Positions 39,831-41,856 of a stretch of DNA of 41,856 bases are shown here, piece by piece. Source of the stretch: a virus. The translations under genes and the position numbers were made by a program. The stretch lies in IMG/VR virus record IMGVR_UViG_3300020723_000139, positions 1 through 41,856 of that record. One strand, given 5' to 3'. Each line of letters begins with the position of its first letter. Within the stretch, counting starts at the first letter, position 1. Below the pieces are notes generated by a model. That model had not been told where the DNA came from. It searched no databases and saw only the letters and a list, made by a program, of their open reading frames with translations.

Positions 39831-40699
39831 TGAAAAAGTTAATTTTATTATCACTAATATTAATTCTTTCTGGTTGCGCTGTAATACAGAAAGCTGGCTA
39901 TGAATATAAGCCAGAAGTAGCACCCAATAAACTTGAGAAAGAATTTGATGCTATTCCTGCGCCTGATGGTAAAAAAGTAACTGTCGCTGTTTATAGTTTT
40001 CAAGATAAAACTGGACAGCGTAAACCTACACCTGGAATTGCTAACTTATCCACTGCTGTGACGCAAGGTGGCGAAGTATTTTTAATTCGTGCTTTACAAG
40101 ATGTAGGTAAAGCGCAATGGTTTGATGTAGTTGAACGTGTTGCTGTAGATAATCTGACAAAGGAAAGAACAATCATTCGTCAGATGCGCGAAGCATATGA
40201 AGGAAAAGAAGCAAAACCACTAATGCCACTTCAATTTGCTGGTTTAATTATGGAAGGTGGCATTATTGGTTATGATTCTGGTTCTGAATCTGGTGGTGCT
40301 GCTCATAGATTTTTAGGTATTGGTTCTCAAACTCAATACTCTAAAGATACGGTAACAGTATCATTAAGAGCAGTATCTGTAAATACTGGTAAAGTATTAG
40401 TTGCAGTTACTGTAACTAAAATAGTTTATTCAACAGCAGATTCTGTAGCTGTATTAAAGTTTTTAAATAATGGAACAGAAGCATTTGAAGCTGAGGCAGG
40501 TTTAACAATTAATGAGCCAGGAACATTGGCAATAAAGGCAACGATTGAAGCAGCAGTAGTTGAATTAATTAAAGAAGGCGAACGAAGAGGAGTGTGGGAT
40601 TATAAAAAGACCACACTATCGCTTCCAGTTATAATCCCTGATAAAAAATATGAAGGAAACGAAAACCAAAACAAAGAGAACCTAAAGGAGAAGAACTAA
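39830..40699 (+). CDS. csgG: CsgG-like outer-membrane curli secretion lipoprotein
   Basis: This 289-residue protein has lipobox LSGC (acylated C16). VAVYSFQDKTGQRKP and LSTAVTQGGEVFLIRALQD match CsgG, as do WFDVVERVAVDNLTKER and the paired barrel strands around DTVTVSLRAVSVNTGKVLVAV. CsgG forms a nine-subunit channel that secretes curli subunits. In the constriction loop, E. coli Y51/N55/F56 correspond to T67/N72/L73 here, with one extra residue, so the aromatic constriction is lost. It has the usual length for the family. Confidence 0.9.
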   Translation: MKKLILLSLILILSGCAVIQKAGYEYKPEVAPNKLEKEFDAIPAPDGKKVTVAVYSFQDKTGQRKPTPGIANLSTAVTQGGEVFLIRALQDVGKAQWFDVVERVAVDNLTKERTIIRQMREAYEGKEAKPLMPLQFAGLIMEGGIIGYDSGSESGGAAHRFLGIGSQTQYSKDTVTVSLRAVSVNTGKVLVAVTVTKIVYSTADSVAVLKFLNNGTEAFEAEAGLTINEPGTLAIKATIEAAVVELIKEGERRGVWDYKKTTLSLPVIIPDKKYEGNENQNKENLKEKN

Positions 40700-40717
40700 G
40701 GAACGTAACTTAGTTCT
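40692..40717 (+). other. perfect 9-bp inverted repeat between csgG and the repeat-protein gene
   Basis: AGAACTAAG (40692-40700) and CTTAGTTCT (40709-40717) flank an 8-nt loop and overlap the csgG stop. An A-rich run follows, not T-rich, so a simple terminator on the + strand is unlikely. Processing, attenuation or differential expression of the downstream gene are options. Confidence 0.5.
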
Positions 40718-40727
40718 AATAAAAAAG

Positions 40728-41534
40728 ATGGTTAAAAGAATGAAAGGAAACGGCGAATTTCCGAGAAAATTATTCGCAATTCTAGCATTGACTGCAATGT
40801 CAATGTCGGGTTATGCTGCTGATAATAGCATTTATATTGATCAGTCTGGCGATAATAGTACGATTAATATTACCCAAGATGGTGCTGGTAACACGGTAAG
40901 AGGATTACCTGGAATTGGTACTAGTAGTCAAACTCCTGCAAAAATTTGGGGAGACAATAATACCGTAACTATCGATCAAATTGGTAGTGGCAACATGTTA
41001 AGGTTTGGTATTGATACTACTACAGGTGGAAATGGTACACCTAGCATTCGTTACAGCGTAACAGGTAATAATGCTGACGCAACAATTAAAAGTATGAATC
41101 CAGGATCAACTAATGATAGTCCTATAATTGATGTTCAACAAGTTGGAAATTTTGCTTTCTTGAATATTAATCAAACAGGTGCTGGTCAAAATAATAGTAT
41201 TACTGCATTGCAGAGTGGTGGTAATAATAACAGTTTAACTGTTAATCAAAGCAGTGATACTAATGCTACAGTTTCAGTTAATCAAACTGGTGGCGGTGGA
41301 AATACTACTACAATTAATCAAAGTCAGGGAACTAATTCTATTTCTTTAGTAACAGTTGGTGCATCTAACGCAACTACAATTAATCAAACTGGTGATAACC
41401 AAGCTAGCATTAATATTACTGGTTCTAGTAATACAACTTCACTAACACAAACTAATGTAAGTGGTGGTAATAATATATTTAATTATACTGGTGTTGGTTC
41501 TGGAAATAGTGTAACAGTTTTACAGAACAAATAA
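40728..41534 (+). CDS. curlin-repeat (CsgA/CsgB-like) secreted protein
   Basis: This 268-residue protein has a signal peptide (FPRKLFAILALTAMSMSGYA, then ADN). Tandem degenerate repeats of the curlin type follow, N-x-[IV]-x-[IV]-x-Q-x-G-x-x-N: IYIDQSGDNSTINITQDGAGN, VTIDQIGSGN, LNINQTGAGQN, TTINQTGDNQ and others, about eight to ten units. The start could be 40728 or the ATG at 40740; neither has a good ribosome site. It is the likely export substrate of the CsgG/CsgF pair. Amyloid formation is expected from the repeats but not shown. Confidence 0.78.
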   Translation: MVKRMKGNGEFPRKLFAILALTAMSMSGYAADNSIYIDQSGDNSTINITQDGAGNTVRGLPGIGTSSQTPAKIWGDNNTVTIDQIGSGNMLRFGIDTTTGGNGTPSIRYSVTGNNADATIKSMNPGSTNDSPIIDVQQVGNFAFLNINQTGAGQNNSITALQSGGNNNSLTVNQSSDTNATVSVNQTGGGGNTTTINQSQGTNSISLVTVGASNATTINQTGDNQASINITGSSNTTSLTQTNVSGGNNIFNYTGVGSGNSVTVLQNK

Positions 41535-41535
41535 T

Positions 41536-41856
41536 ATGAAATATTTTATATTATGTTTATTTGTCGCTGGTCTTTCTAATTGCGGTGCGCCGCATGCTGC
41601 TGTCGGAAAGATTACTGAACAAGTAAACTCACCTCCTTCAATCCAGAGAGATAAAGAAACACTCTCTGGTGCGAAAGGGACTGGTGTTGAAATGAACGAC
41701 GCAATTAAAACAACTCGTGGTAAAGTTGGCATCACATTTGCTGATGATACTAAAGTAGAGATAAACGAAAACTCTAGACTGGTCATTGATGACTTTGTCT
41801 ACGATCCAAAAGCAAAGAGTGGTAAACTTGCAATGAAAGTTGCGCTGGGTACTGTT
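41536..41856 (+). CDS. FecR-domain protein (truncated by window end)
   Basis: The visible 107 residues start at 41536 with a signal-type hydrophobic stretch (FILCLFVAGLSNC). The Cys could be a lipobox-like site but Asn before it is unusual. The mature part AIKTTRGKVGITFADDT and VEINENSRLVIDDFVYDP matches secreted FecR-domain proteins, which form beta-rich periplasmic or extracellular domains. No stop is reached. It is one base from the curlin-repeat gene, so it belongs to the same operon. Its role may be surface assembly or sensing. Confidence 0.7.
   Translation, partial: MKYFILCLFVAGLSNCGAPHAAVGKITEQVNSPPSIQRDKETLSGAKGTGVEMNDAIKTTRGKVGITFADDTKVEINENSRLVIDDFVYDPKAKSGKLAMKVALGTV

Noticed and set aside
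40861-41520. DNA tandem repeat in the curlin-repeat gene
   Set aside because: The repetition is at protein level and degenerate; it reflects curlin units, not a separate DNA repeat element.
1-41856. tRNA genes, CRISPR arrays, insertion sequences and integrase/attachment sites
   Set aside because: Gaps between genes are mostly under 75 nt and contain no cloverleaf-like or regularly spaced repeat sequence; no transposase or integrase motif is seen in any frame.

Overview
The window is a contiguous piece of a T4-like (Tevenvirinae-type, marine 'T4-like superfamily') myovirus genome. It is AT-rich, every gene I can support lies on the + strand, and most neighbours overlap by 1-8 nt (ATGA or TAATG junctions). 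The T4 replication and recombination core is recognisable: DNA polymerase gp43, DexA-type exonuclease, UvsX, helicase gp41, primase gp61, ATP-dependent DNA ligase and NrdA/NrdB. Late promoters carry the T4 TATAAATA box, and there are internal-head-protein-like leader peptides. No photosynthesis genes are seen. CsgF/CsgG outer-membrane export genes and a spanin pair point to a Gram-negative host, probably a heterotrophic aquatic bacterium, but the host cannot be fixed from this sequence.

Layout. 1-178: pyrimidine-rich leader and a sigma70-type promoter. 179-12684: small early proteins, DNA ligase, a radical SAM protein, DexA, DNA polymerase, two Fe(II)/2-oxoglutarate (2OG) oxygenases, thioredoxin, UvsX and gp41. 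12694-19586: an accessory island holding a TET/JBP-type 5-methylpyrimidine dioxygenase, class II glutamine amidotransferase, amidoligase, two more 2OG oxygenases, a GNAT acetyltransferase, a probable alpha-glutamyl/putrescinyl-thymine pyrophosphorylase-family protein and a P-loop kinase. I read this as a candidate DNA base hypermodification pathway. 19607-20302: HExxH metallopeptidase-like protein. 20353-28072: a late operon, behind a TATAAATA box, of His/Lys-rich proteins, most beginning with a T4 internal-protein-like capsid-targeting peptide, plus a Dps ferritin. 28102-29016: virion Ig-like protein with its own late promoter, then a strong hairpin. 29078-31027: conserved small proteins and a likely lysis set. 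31068-36379: primase, a truncated ThyX, NrdA, two oxygenases, NrdB and a mini zinc ribbon. 36372-39427: an oxygenase, a GIY-YIG endonuclease and membrane proteins. 39387-41856: a curli-like module (CsgF, CsgG, a curlin-repeat protein and a FecR-domain protein cut by the window end).

How it works together. Early and replication genes appear to be driven by host-type sigma70 promoters, all with 17-bp spacers and often buried in the upstream gene. Late genes use TATAAATA boxes. DNA polymerase and the TET/JBP-like oxygenase end in the same seven residues (SSLEDFF), a likely sliding-clamp tail, which suggests that base oxidation is coupled to the replisome. The late head cluster looks like a set of enzymes and DNA-binding proteins packaged in the capsid and delivered with the DNA. 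The curli-like module suggests that the phage alters the host surface by exporting an amyloid-type repeat protein.
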